NCBI GenBank assembly: GCA_003194525.1
Contig: NBIV01000143.1
Span: 1-64,000, forward strand
DNA: 64,000 nucleotides
Reading direction: 5' to 3'
Origin: Gracilariopsis chorda
Taxonomy: Eukaryota; Rhodophyta; Florideophyceae; Gracilariales; Gracilariaceae
How positions within the stretch are numbered: position 1 is the stretch's first letter; each line of letters starts with the position of its first letter. Of this stretch, positions 1 through 10,536 are shown in pieces. The notes under the pieces are model-generated. The model made no database searches. It was not told the DNA's origin and was given only the letters and a program-made list of their open reading frames with translations. A program made the translations under genes and the position numbers.

Positions 1-2535
1 TTACGGTTGTGGAGGGATGCAGAACTGAATGGCTTCAGGCAGCACTGGGTTGGCGATGGGAACAGGCATGGGATGAATTGTGTGCGCATTTCGCGGGTGT
101 AAGCTGCGGGATCATGCAGGAGCAGCACATGGTCGTTCCTTCGAACGCGACAATGCGACATACAACTGACCGCGCAGAAGAAGTTGGATCGCACATCCAC
201 AACCAAGCCATCCAACGTCTTTCCCTGTCCTTTGTGAACGGTAGCTGCAAACGCGAGACGAATGGGAACTGCCTTCGAATCATGCGAATGTCTGCGAAAG
301 AAAACTCGAAGTCGATACGATGCAGGAGCTGTCGTTCGAGCACCTGTCGTTCTCGTCGAATCGAGCCACCTGCATCGTAAATTGATCGACACGCACGACT
401 ACGAAACAGCTTTCCGTTGACCACAGCGGGATGCAGCACGTTCCGAATGACCATAACTGGCACACCAATCTTCAATCCAAGTTATGAGGCGGTACCCAGT
501 AGGTGCATACTGATACGCAAACTCGGGAACAAAGGTATTGGTGACGTCGGGCTCTGAGTTTGGTACACCGTCAGGTTGTACCGTCGTAGCTGACGGAAGA
601 GTGAAGCGTTCACCAGGAAACAGATCCAGCGCTGCCGCATTGTGTTCATCGACCAACTGATTTGTGGAGGCAATGAGCATTTTGCTGAGATCCACATCCT
701 CCTTGCGTCGTGTTGTGAGCCACTTCCACAGGAATTGGTAGGCGGTTTGCATGCCACCGGTAGATCTGAGTGGTAGCGGAGCGTTGTTGGATATTGTGTT
801 TCGTGCAATGGAACGTAACAGCGACGCAAATGCGGATCATCGGCTTGGCGTACTTGTTCCGTGAGGTACAGCACTTGAACCGAGCACAATGTCCACAGAT
901 CACTCTTCCACGGCAATTCGTTGAGAATGTTTGTGTACACTCGTCTCACATTTCCACTTGGCTCGGCCTCCATGTACACCTGCGGCACCACTGGAAGCAG
1001 CTGGGAGTAGTCGCCGGATAGAATGATGGTCAAGCCCCCAAACGGAGGCGGGTTTTCCATTCCACTGCAGCGAAATCTTTGAGCAACGCATCCATGAGTT
1101 CGAAGAGCTTTCGTGAGAGCATGGACGCCTCATCCAAGACGAGCAGTTGTATTTCGCGTAGCAGTTCTGCACGTTGAGATCGGGGACCGTACTTTGACAA
1201 AGTGGCTGTAGTGCTGCTTGTGCTGTCCCTATCAGCTACACCCAGTCCGAGAAGGCTATGTAAAGTGCGGCCACCTTCGTACAACGAAGCTGCAATGCCT
1301 GTTGTAGCAGTCATTTCGGCGAGCATTCCTTCCGACTCAAACGATATCACGAAGGAGGTTGAGCACGTATGTCTTTCCGGTTCCTGCAGATCCTTGCACA
1401 AAGAACACGTTTCCAGGAGTGCTCGTTCGCTCCTGCAGCGCCTGTCGTTGTTGCAAATGCAGCAATGACGGTGTCAATGACTTGTCTTTTGGCGAGGTTT
1501 TAAGGTGGCGTACCTTGACTGCCAAGTTGACGAATTTTCGCACCACTTCGTGCGTCTCGAGTTGTTGTAGCTCGATTCGCCTCAGTCAATGCTGTATGAT
1601 CCTGCTGTAGGTGTTGGGAGAAGAAGCTGTGATCGCGAAGCAGTCGTCCTCCGTGCCGGTCTGAGATTTCCACCACACGTCGATACATTTCTTGCTTTCG
1701 TTGCTGCTCATCTCCTGTATGTATGTCGCTACATAGTGCCTCCCAGTTTTCGACGGCCATTTTTTTCTGGGTCTGCGCCTTGTTGGTATAGTGTAACAAC
1801 CAGACGTCGTAGCTCTGAGGGCGTGCTGTATATCTGCACTGCTTCTTGGAATGCAATATCAAACTCGGATCCGTCCGCGAGCAGTCCGCTTACAATCGCA
1901 GTTTCACGATACGTTCCATACTGCTGTCCGTTGAAAGTCCTTGCGTCTTCATAAGAGCTCGAGCCGTGATTCATGAGCAGCAAGCGCAGAGCAAAGAGCT
2001 CAATGGCCGACGGTGAAACACCTCTGATCCTTGCGACACACTGCTCGTCGTCCGTGCGCTCTACCACGTACATGGGCGGATCGCAGTCGTCTGTGGGCAC
2101 CTGAGTGCTGTCTCCGTCGTATTGGTTAAGCACGCGGGCTGGAAGCGTGCGATACAATCGCACTTTTTCAAAGTACGAAAGGTAGTCGAGGTTCGCGTAT
2201 GCTTCGGGCCTTGCAAAGTATCTCTCCAGTGTAGACGGCTGTGATGCAGAAGAGAGCTGGTTTGGACCTCTCAGCAGAAATGTGCGCTCTCCTTCCAAGT
2301 GAATGGCCAGTCGCTCTACTTTTGGTACGATGTGAACATGTCGAAACTCGAAAAGTCTCCAAGCTGCGTTGACGGCGCCCACCACACGCGCTCGCATGTA
2401 TGCACGAATGTCGTTCTGCACCTGTGGCTCTTGTTGCTGCTCGTTGTGTGTGCCTGTCTCATTAGCATCACTCACATTGAGCACCACCTCCTGAGCTTTG
2501 GGCTGCTTAAACGCGTACTTCATCAGATAAGCCAC
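1..2535 (-). pseudogene. Helitron Rep C-terminus and PIF1-like helicase, frameshifted
   Basis: In order on the minus strand: the Rep tyrosine motif YLMKYAFK at about 2510-2535 (open block 1729-2535); Walker A GSAGTGKT near 1385 (block 1337-1546); motif Ia and Walker B LLVLDEAS (block 1030-1401); motif III LSGDYSQLLPVVP (block 482-1060); the later-helicase motif GVPVMVIRN near 465 (block 35-475). Consecutive blocks lie in different frames, giving at least six frame changes, so no helicase can be made. The helicase would unwind DNA during rolling-circle transposition. Decay here is by small indels, unlike the nonsense-only decay of the Helitron copy at 52.4-56.2 kb. Some indels could be assembly errors. 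Confidence 0.8.
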
Positions 2536-5423
2536 TGCGCCCCTCCTTGCGTGCGTTCTACGTTGATATGAGAGCGGTACTTCTTGGTCAGAGTTGGGTT
2601 GTACGGCACAATCTTGAGGTCTTCTTGCCTTCTTCTGCGGTAAATCACGCGATTCGTGCCTTCTTCAATGTACGTCTCCGGCACAATCATATTGCTGTCG
2701 TATCCAAACTTGCACCGCCCAGCGCGATTCCGGCAATAGGTGGAGTGGCGGTGCCTGTGCATGGAACGAATGAGAGCACGCAACGCGTCGTCTTCGCCTG
2801 GAAGGGGAAGTTCTGCACGAATGAGCTCGTCGATCACATCAACGTCTTCAATCACGCCTCCTTCGAGCCACACGAGCATGTGGTGATGAGGCACATTGCG
2901 CTCTTGAAACTCGAGCTTTGATGCAAGCCCCAGGCACTTCAATCCAAAGATCTGCTCCGAGTTCTTCTCCAAATCCTTCATGAAGTCGTTTGCGTACTGG
3001 TTGTACACCCTTGCAATCAGATCCGGTCGGTCAAACGGTCGAGGGCGGTTACTTTGTGCCGTAAATGCGCCACGATTGGTGGTGTCCATCCCAAGACGCT
3101 GGATGTCCTCTCGCCAGATGTTCATGGTGATTGTAATGAACAGAGAAGGCGGTCCTCTCCGCGCCACGATCGCCTGTACATCCATGCGCTTGTTCTTCCA
3201 GTATGCTGCTGAGTTGACCGAGTCATCGGGCAGAAAGATGCGTCCCATTAGCACGAACTGGGATTGTGGCACGTGACCGGTTTTCTGTTGTGCTTGCTGC
3301 ATTTCTTGCTCTTGTACAATGCGTGCCCGTTGTTCTCTTTCCAGGAAACGCAGTCGCATGTCCTCAATGTTTGTGTGGGTGCGAAGCATCCACATCTGCA
3401 TCAACGGTCCACTGTCCAGAAGGATGTTGTCTGAGTACAGTCGTCTCTTCGCGTTCTCAGCCCAGGTGAGCTTTCGGAGCTTCCACTCGTTGACGCTGAG
3501 ACCTGAGATTTGCTGTGTTGAGTTCTTTGCCTCCAGAAACACGCCAATGTCAAACGGTTCGTGCTGATCTCCGTACGGGTAGAGAAGAGGAAAAGTGCCT
3601 TTCTCTGCCATTTTGGATGCCGGTTTTAGAAGGCGGTACCGCACTTGCGCATTGTTTGCGGCATTCGCAGTCGCCCCATCTCCAGCATTAGCAGCACCAG
3701 CAGCCGTCACTACGGCGTGCTCTTCTGTTACGGTTCCTTCTACCAAGCGCGGTACTTGAGACTCCACTCGGTACAGGCCAGTCGGATCCACGACGAGCGT
3801 TCTCATCATGGTTGGCCCCCCACCAGGAGCATCTTCAGGGAGAGGCCCAGCACCTACGTGAGGAGCACTGACTGTGGCACTTCGGGTTCCTTCGTAACCA
3901 CGTACGACTACTCCCTCTTCTGCTGCCTGCATGCTGATATCGACGGCGGTATCTGCATTTTGTTGTTGTTGTTGCGTGCTAAGCATGGATCGGTACCGCT
4001 CACGCACCACGTCTGGCTTGGGCTGGATCACATCGTACAACTTGGGCACGATGTCTCGTACGTTGATATCTTGAATGAACGCACGCAAATTGGCACGCGC
4101 ATAGTGAGAGGGATCCAAGTTAGGGGGACCAGTACCCCACAGAAAGCTGTAGCGCGTGTTGTTCTGGTTCTGCGTGGGCAGAGCGAGAGCTGCGTTTCCC
4201 TCAAGTCTCAGAAAGGAGGGACCGCCTCCCGTCACATACGACATGTCCATGAACGCTTGCGTCGTAGCGAAGAGCGTATTCAAGTTGAGAAAATGGCTGT
4301 GAAAGGCTCTCAGACTATAAAGACTGCGAACCAACTCGTTGCTATGCCTTCTGCGGAACGTGACGCCCCACCCTGACATTCTTTTCATTCCACAGCACAC
4401 TCCATTGGTCTCTTTGCCAAGCAAAACGCATCCGCAGTACTTGCAGCTATGAATTCTCAATGTCCAGTCCCGGTACGGGCAGGAGGAGAGCGTGTGTGCG
4501 TGCTCGCCGCATCTTCCGCATCGCCTTTGACCTGCAGTTTGAAGCGTCTCAAACTCCGGCACGCTTGCACGGATGGCCGGATCATTCCTCGCCTGAGCTG
4601 CCACGGAATCCCACGCATAGTACACGCGATAGAGTCCTCGATCAGGACGCCCAGCACAGTGCATGACCGTCGTATCAAGCTGTTGCTGTGGCTGATGCTG
4701 CCGCTGGTGTGAGGGAGCCGGTGTGATCTCATCCGCTTCCACCTCCATCGGAATGGACATCTGTTGTTCTTCCTGTTCCGATTGTGGCAACGCAGGCTGC
4801 GGCGGCGGGTGTGAGGGAGCCGGGGTGATCTCATCCTCTTCCACTTCCATCGGGACTGGCATCTGTTCTTCCTCTTGTTCAGCTTGTGGCAGAGCAGGCT
4901 GCTGTGATGGCGGTGGCTGTGAGGGAGCAGGGATGATCTCATCCTCTTCCAATTCCATCGCAATAGGCATCTGTTCTGCAGGCATCGGTGGGAGAGGGGG
5001 AGGCATCGGAGGCGGTGCAATGTGACTTGGAAGGCCTCTCACAAACTCCAGAAATCCAGGAATTGGGCACGAAGTTGGTAGATCTGTGGCAGCGGACCCA
5101 CTGGCTCCAGCGCCGCTTGTGCTAACTGCTGCTGCAACCGAAGTAGGTGCAGGAGTAATTTCGTCTTCTTCAACCACTGGAACAATAGGTCCTTGAACGT
5201 GTGCTCCGCTCTCATGTACTCCCAACTCATCTGGAGCTGGAGGAGCTGGTTCTCTTCGGGGTCTTCCAGCTCCTGCCCGTGCTCCACCACTGCCGAGGCG
5301 ACGACCACCAGCGTTTTGCCTTGAACCGCCTGCGTTCAACCTGGCACCTCCAGAATTGTCTCTGGCACCCCCCGAGTTAGATCGGATGCCACCAGAGTTC
5401 AGACGTCGCCCTCCCCTCGTCAT
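2523..5423 (-). CDS. Helitron Rep protein, N-terminal and HUH part (966 codons)
   Basis: Starts at a true ATG. Residues 1-57 are about seven copies of a 7-residue Gly/Arg repeat of the type NSGGxRx. Residues about 150-245 hold three copies of an acidic/proline repeat (core EEDEITPAPS). A Cys/His cluster at about 302-344 looks zinc-binding. The Helitron_like_N domain follows, with the HUH motif PHHHMLVWL near residue 845 (about nt 2890) and the conserved VPYNP and HINVE motifs near the end. Rep nicks and joins single strands in rolling-circle transposition. The frame ends just before the catalytic YxxxY motif, which continues in another frame at 2535, so one indel near 2540 truncates the product. 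The basic/acidic N-terminal repeats may bind DNA or RNA, which is inference. Confidence 0.8.
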   Translation of the reverse strand: MTRGGRRLNSGGIRSNSGGARDNSGGARLNAGGSRQNAGGRRLGSGGARAGAGRPRREPAPPAPDELGVHESGAHVQGPIVPVVEEDEITPAPTSVAAAVSTSGAGASGSAATDLPTSCPIPGFLEFVRGLPSHIAPPPMPPPLPPMPAEQMPIAMELEEDEIIPAPSQPPPSQQPALPQAEQEEEQMPVPMEVEEDEITPAPSHPPPQPALPQSEQEEQQMSIPMEVEADEITPAPSHQRQHQPQQQLDTTVMHCAGRPDRGLYRVYYAWDSVAAQARNDPAIRASVPEFETLQTAGQRRCGRCGEHAHTLSSCPYRDWTLRIHSCKYCGCVLLGKETNGVCCGMKRMSGWGVTFRRRHSNELVRSLYSLRAFHSHFLNLNTLFATTQAFMDMSYVTGGGPSFLRLEGNAALALPTQNQNNTRYSFLWGTGPPNLDPSHYARANLRAFIQDINVRDIVPKLYDVIQPKPDVVRERYRSMLSTQQQQQNADTAVDISMQAAEEGVVVRGYEGTRSATVSAPHVGAGPLPEDAPGGGPTMMRTLVVDPTGLYRVESQVPRLVEGTVTEEHAVVTAAGAANAGDGATANAANNAQVRYRLLKPASKMAEKGTFPLLYPYGDQHEPFDIGVFLEAKNSTQQISGLSVNEWKLRKLTWAENAKRRLYSDNILLDSGPLMQMWMLRTHTNIEDMRLRFLEREQRARIVQEQEMQQAQQKTGHVPQSQFVLMGRIFLPDDSVNSAAYWKNKRMDVQAIVARRGPPSLFITITMNIWREDIQRLGMDTTNRGAFTAQSNRPRPFDRPDLIARVYNQYANDFMKDLEKNSEQIFGLKCLGLASKLEFQERNVPHHHMLVWLEGGVIEDVDVIDELIRAELPLPGEDDALRALIRSMHRHRHSTYCRNRAGRCKFGYDSNMIVPETYIEEGTNRVIYRRRRQEDLKIVPYNPTLTKKYRSHINVERTQGGAQWLI

Positions 5424-5609
5424 TTCAATTTACCAAAGAAAAGAAAAAAACAATTCTATGTTTTTAAACCGTTAAAAAATTTGCCAGAGTTCCAGAATAA
5501 TTCCCAATAAAACACAAAGTTGAAAGTGAAAAAACTGGTTGCAGTTTGTTGCTTTGCACCCACCGGGCCTAGTCGCATGCAGCAATTAAAAAAACAAATT
5601 GCTGCAAGG

Positions 5610-5950
5610 CTTATATTTACCCGATGCAGTCGTGCGCAGCACAGGGACTCTCGACACACTCCTGTTGGATTATGACGGGCGGAGTGTGCCCAGCCGGTTT
5701 TCAAGCCGTTTGATGTTTAACCCGCGTCCGGTTGTAAGGATTGGTCTGCCTTTACTCACACACCGAAGTGTGCTTTCCGGCCCCAAGAGGTACGACACGG
5801 CGGCCGCCCCGGACCCTGCACAGTAAGCTGGTATTAGGTGCGGTAAACCCTCAGACTTCCTGATCGCCGTCAAACGACCAGTATACCACAGAGGAGCACC
5901 TGACTTTTCCCAGATCCGTGGTACTTAGTGGGTTACTCTTGTGGCGACCT
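5610..5950. repeat. GC-rich palindromic fragment, possibly LTR-related
   Basis: No ORF of note. Many short inverted repeats (for example cacaccgaagtgtg near 5759, and a GC-rich cggcggccgcc) and a gtggtactta string near 5919. Similar strings and the same micro-palindromic texture occur in the solo-LTR-like block near 25.0 kb and in the LTRs of the gypsy element at 36.6-48 kb. I read it as an old fragment of the same superfamily. The alignment is weak by eye, and it could be unrelated GC-rich DNA. Confidence 0.3.
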
Positions 5951-6150
5951 GCACACGAGCTCGGCCTTGCCTAGGTCCCAGGCCAGCAAACAGTGCCCAA
6001 AGTAGCAAAAGGTTACGACACTGCGCTATTGGCCAAGCCTGAATGGGATGGAAAATAGTGGTTAGGGTCAGCAAGCGAGATGCATTTGGCACTGCGCCAG
6101 TGCAGTATATACGTCTGTTGCAGGCAAGTCTGCAATGAAACTTCAGTATA

Positions 6151-6260
6151 CGCTGCACTGGCGCTGTGCAATTTGCCACGTGTCGGAATGCGCTGCACTG
6201 GCGCAGTGCAATTTGCCACGTGTCGGAATGGCGCAGTGCAACTTGCCACGTGTCGGAATG
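6151..6260. repeat. 40-bp tandem repeat, 2.75 copies
   Basis: Units at 6151-6190 and 6191-6230 are nearly identical. A third (6231-6260) lacks the first 10 bases. Each full unit contains a small hairpin TGCACT-ggcgc-AGTGCA, and the same core occurs inverted near 6086. Confidence 0.85.
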
Positions 6261-6380
6261 GAACAGGCGGGGTTTTGCTGCTGAGTGGCAGGCACAACAA
6301 TTTGATTGTATTGCAAGCCATTCAGCAGCCATTGCACAGTCAACTTGCAGCAGCAGCAGCAAATTAACTGAACGCTTTGC

Positions 6381-6545
6381 TGCTGCTGCTGCTGCTGAAT
6401 TTTTTTAATGGTGGGGAGGCGTTGCGCCAAATGGGCGATTTGGATGGGCAAACGGGGGCGTGGAAGAGGATTTTGTGGCGCAACGCCTCCATTCAATCAA
6501 GAACACCCCCCTCATACGCGTATAAATACTTATGATGGAGAGAAA
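6381..6545. repeat. Hairpin repeat, copy R1
   Basis: Begins with a CTG microsatellite and poly-T, then a perfect 13-bp inverted repeat (AGGCGTTGCGCCA at 6417-6429, TGGCGCAACGCCT at 6476-6488). It ends with a conserved tail (caatcaagaacacccccc, tcatac, then a TATAAATA-like string). The same layout recurs at 6810-6975 and, more diverged, at 63241-63360. This suggests a short non-autonomous element (MITE- or SINE-like); its termini are not resolved. Confidence 0.6.
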
Positions 6546-6809
6546 AGTGGAAACGGCCTTCGGCCGTGGGCGGCGCTGCGCGCTGCGTTTGTTTTGTAGC
6601 TTTGTGTATTTCGTGGCGTTCGGAGGCTCTCCGAGCACTTTGCTCGCTTGCGCTCGCAATAGCGCTCGTAGAACCACGGGGCGCCGCGGCGCCTAGGTGT
6701 CTAAATTGACTGCAGTGGCAGCCAATGATGAGAAAACGCGACACGTTGCTTTGTGTAACTGGCTGGCACTGCAGTCATTATGGGAGTGCCAGCCAGTAAG
6801 CAGGAAGCT

Positions 6810-6975
6810 TTGCTGCTGCTGCTGCTGCTGAATTTTTTAAGTGGTAGGGAGGCGTTGCGCCAAATGGCAGTTTTGCATGCGCGTAGAGGGGCATACAGAG
6901 CGGTTTATTGGCGCACCGCCTCCGGTCAATCAACAACACCCCCCTCATACATGTGTAAATCATTAAGAGTGGGGT
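6810..6975. repeat. Hairpin repeat, copy R2
   Basis: Same order as R1: CTG run, poly-T, inverted repeat (6850-6862 with 6909-6921, 12 of 13 pairs), then caatcaacaacacccccc and tcatacatg. The loop sequence differs from R1, while the arms and tail are conserved. Confidence 0.6.
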
Positions 6976-7236
6976 GTTGAGATGTCTTGGTACATTTCAA
7001 TGAGATATTGGATACTTCGCCATTTTGCATCTTCCGGCACCAGTGATATCTAGGTGCGATCAGATTCCTGTGACGTGGACGAACAAGCCCTGCCCTGTAT
7101 TTGGTTTGCATAGAATTAGTGACCGCGCTCCCCTGCCGTCGAGATTTCCAGTCCCAATGCATAAGACTTCATCACTCTGGGTAGACCGCTAACCCTTTAT
7201 CACAACTCAGCTTAACCCCACCTTGGTGCTACGAAA

Positions 7237-8257
7237 ATGTCAAACGATCTATACTATCCAAGTAAGTTGCCAGACTAGTCTCTGTCCCGTGAGATAAACG
7301 TTCGGACACAATTATTTTTTCCGGTTTTCAGATCTTAGAGATCTTGAGCAAAGAAGAGACGAACTTGTGAATGATATCACCAGCCTGCATCGAAGGCTGG
7401 TACTTCGTTCTGAAAGTTTAGAAGAAGCTGACTCAAAACTCGTTCCAACTCTGACCGATATTCTGCAGAAGAACGGAATCAACTCCGCTCGGGAACTCGC
7501 AGATGAAGCTTTGTCCAAGCTCGATAATATCAAGAGAAACACTTTTGAAACATTCCTCAACGCGTTGCAAGAGGCATACCTGAATTACGACCCTCAGATA
7601 AGCTACTTTTTGGTCCTACCCTTCGTTTCTAATATCGCCAGCCACAATAACCATTTTTCTCTTCTTGTGGACAGTGCTGGTTTGTACGTCGCATCTCTTC
7701 TGTCCGCTCAGGCTGTTGCTCTATCCTTATCCGGTAACATTCTTGCTTTGCGAGATGCCGTCAAGACCGCACAGGTAGCTAACACCATTTACGACAACTA
7801 CAAGGACCAAGGCTTGAATCCGGCAATTGAACTTGGACTACGCGTTAACAGAGACGCTCCTGACTTCTCCAATTTACCAGTACCTCAGATAGTTTCGGCT
7901 TTGGATGGAGCTGCACAGGTTAAAGTGCTACGGTCAGAAATCAACGACTTCTTCAGGAAGAGATTGAGTCTGGAGCTTGTTGACAACTTTTGTGCCGTAT
8001 CTGTAGCTGTGACTGGTAAGATCGAAAGTGCGCTTACTATCGTTTCCAAGATGAGAGGAATAGAAGCGATTGACTCTTCACTGCAAAAGGCAGTAGATAT
8101 TTTAGTATCTTCCTTTATAGGTGAAATTGGAAGCGTTTGGGACGCGGGTGATTTGGATGCGGCAGCATCCGCATGGGCGGCAACGGACTTGGAACGCAAA
8201 AGCTATACAGACGACGATCCTTCGATTGATGACATAATTAAGAAACTGAGCCAATAA
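7237..8257 (+). CDS. Paralog family member 1, all-alpha protein of unknown function
   Basis: Exon 1 is 7237-7261 (MSNDLYYP plus one base). A 70-bp intron (gtaagt..ttttcag) spans 7262-7331, and exon 2 is 7332-8257, giving about 316 residues. The splice is chosen because it restores an N-terminal signature, MSxDL(Y/F)(Y/F)PxN, also present in the genes at 9370 and 11843. After a charged, coiled-coil-like N-terminal half comes a moderately hydrophobic centre (about residues 110-150), then the family motif FxKR, and a C-terminal signature KSYTDDDPS..IKKL that matches TSDDPS..IKKL in the third gene. No signal peptide. Function unknown. The arrangement of helical bundle, hydrophobic centre and helical bundle resembles membrane-inserting helical proteins, which is speculation. 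Confidence 0.75.
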
Positions 8258-9369
8258 GCAAGTTGGAACTGCAGCAGTACGTCTCAACACTGATTGATGT
8301 CGAATCATATAAACTCTTCTCTGCTTTTCATAGTGTTATGTATCCTTTTGAAGGCTCTTTTATTCATCTTTTTGCTGTGTTTTAAACAGTGATACTACAC
8401 TGTACCCTTGGTACCCACTACTTCCGCCACTTGCTTTTCGAGAACTAGGGCCAAAACGTCTCCGCAAGTACACAGTGGGCCTTGCAAAACATCAAGTATT
8501 ATTGGGTGGATCGCAGATGGACTTCTATTTGAGTGGAAAGAGACCAGACGAAGTGTTTGGGTATTTGTACAGAGAGGATACGAAAGATTACTTTCGTTCA
8601 AGGGAGTCGTGCTAAGCTGCCGCCGTGGATGTATCGAGTCACAGAAGAAATACAGATGGCTACCGCTCGCTTGCTTTGATTCCTGCAGCGCTCAAATTTG
8701 CTGCAACTATTATTCTCTGATTTGGCTCCTCTCTGAGCCATTCTTTTTTATGGACGCCTCCGTCCGCTTTACCACACTTTACCTCCGCGTTTTTATTGTC
8801 CTATCCTGCTAAAACCTTGCTTCTAAGCACGAGTGACAATTCTATGTCTTGGTTCTACAGCGCGTACAGAAAGCGCAACGCACAACTTTTGTGTCAGCTG
8901 TCGACAGGGCGACTCTAGTCCGGGCTAAACTTGGTTTGGGTTGCATGCCACTTTGTACAACGAGACGCCTTCCTAGAATGAGAAAGAATATGTCTTCAAA
9001 GCGTAGACATTTCCGAACTGAGATGAACTGCTTCTTTGATGTGTATCATGAGAATATGATACGTTCTGAATGTGGACTTTGCGGAAGAATTCATCTGTTT
9101 AAGAGGACTGTTAAGAACAGGTGGGACGAAGTTCAGTACACCATATTAGTTAACATTGAGTATTAAACTATATTTACAGTACCAGTAACGCACGTGATAG
9201 TCCAGGGGGTCATAGGCAGTCCTATAAAGCCATCTCGGTTGGCAACACGCACCGCAGATATGCTTCTTTTGTACATCTTAATTACAATCCTGATCACTAC
9301 GGACAGAACGAAAGAATGGTCTACAAATAACGGAGCCAATTGCAGACATTCTCATAAACCTGTTCTTAT
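8258..9369. other. Spacer between convergent paralogs
   Basis: No gene I can support. A frame of about 85 codons without an early ATG is open at about 8360-8614 (plus) and looks somewhat coding-like (contains QMDFYLSGKRPDEVFGYLYR), but it matches no family I know. A 105-codon plus ORF at 8849-9166 is unrecognised. Both could be remnants. Confidence 0.4.
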
Positions 9370-10536
9370 TCACGCGGCTTGTATCAGAAATTGAGCCTGG
9401 GCTATGAACAATCTACCTCCCACTCCTTGCGGAGACAAATCCACTAACTTCACTTTCATGCAGCTGTCTACAAGCGAGTCGTCTTGGCCTTCGGCAAAAT
9501 ACTCTGCTTCGTCTTTTTGCACACTTTTCAGTGATATGAAATCCCCTTCATCGTAGAGCGTAACATAATTCCCATTTTTTTTCAGCCAAACAATTGCAGA
9601 TTTCTCGGTTGTCTCAGTTTCCATTTCGATGAAAAAGTTCTCGTTCTCTGTGAATTCTTTCTCAGTTCCATCTTCGGATTGAACAGAGTTCAACCTAACC
9701 TTGACAAAGCCTTCGGTTGTCGTTTCCTCCTGCGAATCTGAATTGGCAGCAAACGAAACAGCAAAACTTCTCTTCTGGATTGATGCCGGATCTTCCTTAG
9801 TCCAGCTTCGCCTCTCTGAATCCAGCTTACGAAGTTGTCGATCTACTGACGCGAACGTCACGTTGTCAAACATCTGTTTTGGTCCTTCAAGAATCTTGGC
9901 AAACTTCTGGAATTCAGCAATGACGTGCTCATGGCTTTTGCTAACGTTAATTGTTCGTAAGAGGGCCTTCAGCAGAGCTGACCAGTACACAATGACTCGC
10001 ATTTGTTCCAAAGCGAGCTTTGCCTTTCGCCGTTTCTGAAAGTTATCACGAATGTTGTTCCTGAGTTTTGTGCGCACTCTGGCCCCTTGTATAGCACCTG
10101 CGATCACCGCTGCTACAGCAAATATAGCAAAAACAGCACCAAGGGCTATCAAAGCAGCCCCGCCTGTGGCTGCAGTGATCGTACCGATCATAACCAGTAC
10201 ACCAACGACTGCTGCCCCACCCAGTGACATCAGGGCGGCAACTCCGGTAATAATTCCATCCACTCTGTTGTTGGTTTCCATCCTGCTCATGATTTCTTCA
10301 AATTCTTTTAGAGCCTGAGGAGACATGTTTTGACGTGCTGCCTGCGTGAGTTCCTCAAAGGATTTGAAGCCGAGAGACTTCAAGATCTCGTTCAAGTGCG
10401 GTTCCATTTGATCAGCAGTTCTCAAGAACTGTTTTCGCAATGAATCATACGTCCTTTGTATACCTTTGATATCAGAGTAAAGCTCTTCTGCCCTTCTGCG
10501 ACGACTGGGATTGTCAGGGTAAAACATGTCACTCAT
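9370..10536 (-). CDS. Paralog family member 2, hydrophobic-core protein with C-terminal extension
   Basis: A single open exon. The ATG at 10536 (MSDMFYPDNP) is preferred because it aligns with the starts of the two neighbours; an ATG four codons upstream (10548) is also possible. About 388 residues. Coiled-coil-like N-terminus to about residue 95, with the shared block LNEILKSLGFKSFEEL. Next is a strongly hydrophobic Gly/Ala-rich stretch at about 96-150, long enough for a two-helix membrane hairpin. Then come the family motif NFQKR and the SWTKEDP signature near residue 255. Unlike its neighbours it continues for about 130 more residues (a Thr/Glu-rich linker, then a probably beta-rich tail). 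There is no intron where both relatives have one. Function unknown. Confidence 0.75.
   Translation of the reverse strand: MSDMFYPDNPSRRRRAEELYSDIKGIQRTYDSLRKQFLRTADQMEPHLNEILKSLGFKSFEELTQAARQNMSPQALKEFEEIMSRMETNNRVDGIITGVAALMSLGGAAVVGVLVMIGTITAATGGAALIALGAVFAIFAVAAVIAGAIQGARVRTKLRNNIRDNFQKRRKAKLALEQMRVIVYWSALLKALLRTINVSKSHEHVIAEFQKFAKILEGPKQMFDNVTFASVDRQLRKLDSERRSWTKEDPASIQKRSFAVSFAANSDSQEETTTEGFVKVRLNSVQSEDGTEKEFTENENFFIEMETETTEKSAIVWLKKNGNYVTLYDEGDFISLKSVQKDEAEYFAEGQDDSLVDSCMKVKLVDLSPQGVGGRLFIAQAQFLIQAA

Larger units (their letters stand above)
1..5423 (-). mobile_element. Helitron (autonomous type), 3' side cut by window edge
   Basis: Rolling-circle DNA transposon read on the minus strand. 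The Rep domain (HUH plus YxxxY) is followed by a PIF1-type helicase, the fixed order in Helitrons. The Rep N-terminal part is open over 966 codons, while the rest is spread over all three frames, so the copy is dead. The 3' terminus lies before base 1. No 5' terminus of the kind seen in the array at 35-59 kb was found between 5424 and 5610, so the right boundary is uncertain. It is a different family from that array: protein motifs and flanks differ. Confidence 0.85.

Noticed and set aside
4723-5025. Plus-strand ORF rich in Gly, Ser and Cys
   Set aside because: Antisense shadow of the acidic/proline repeats of the Helitron Rep on the minus strand.
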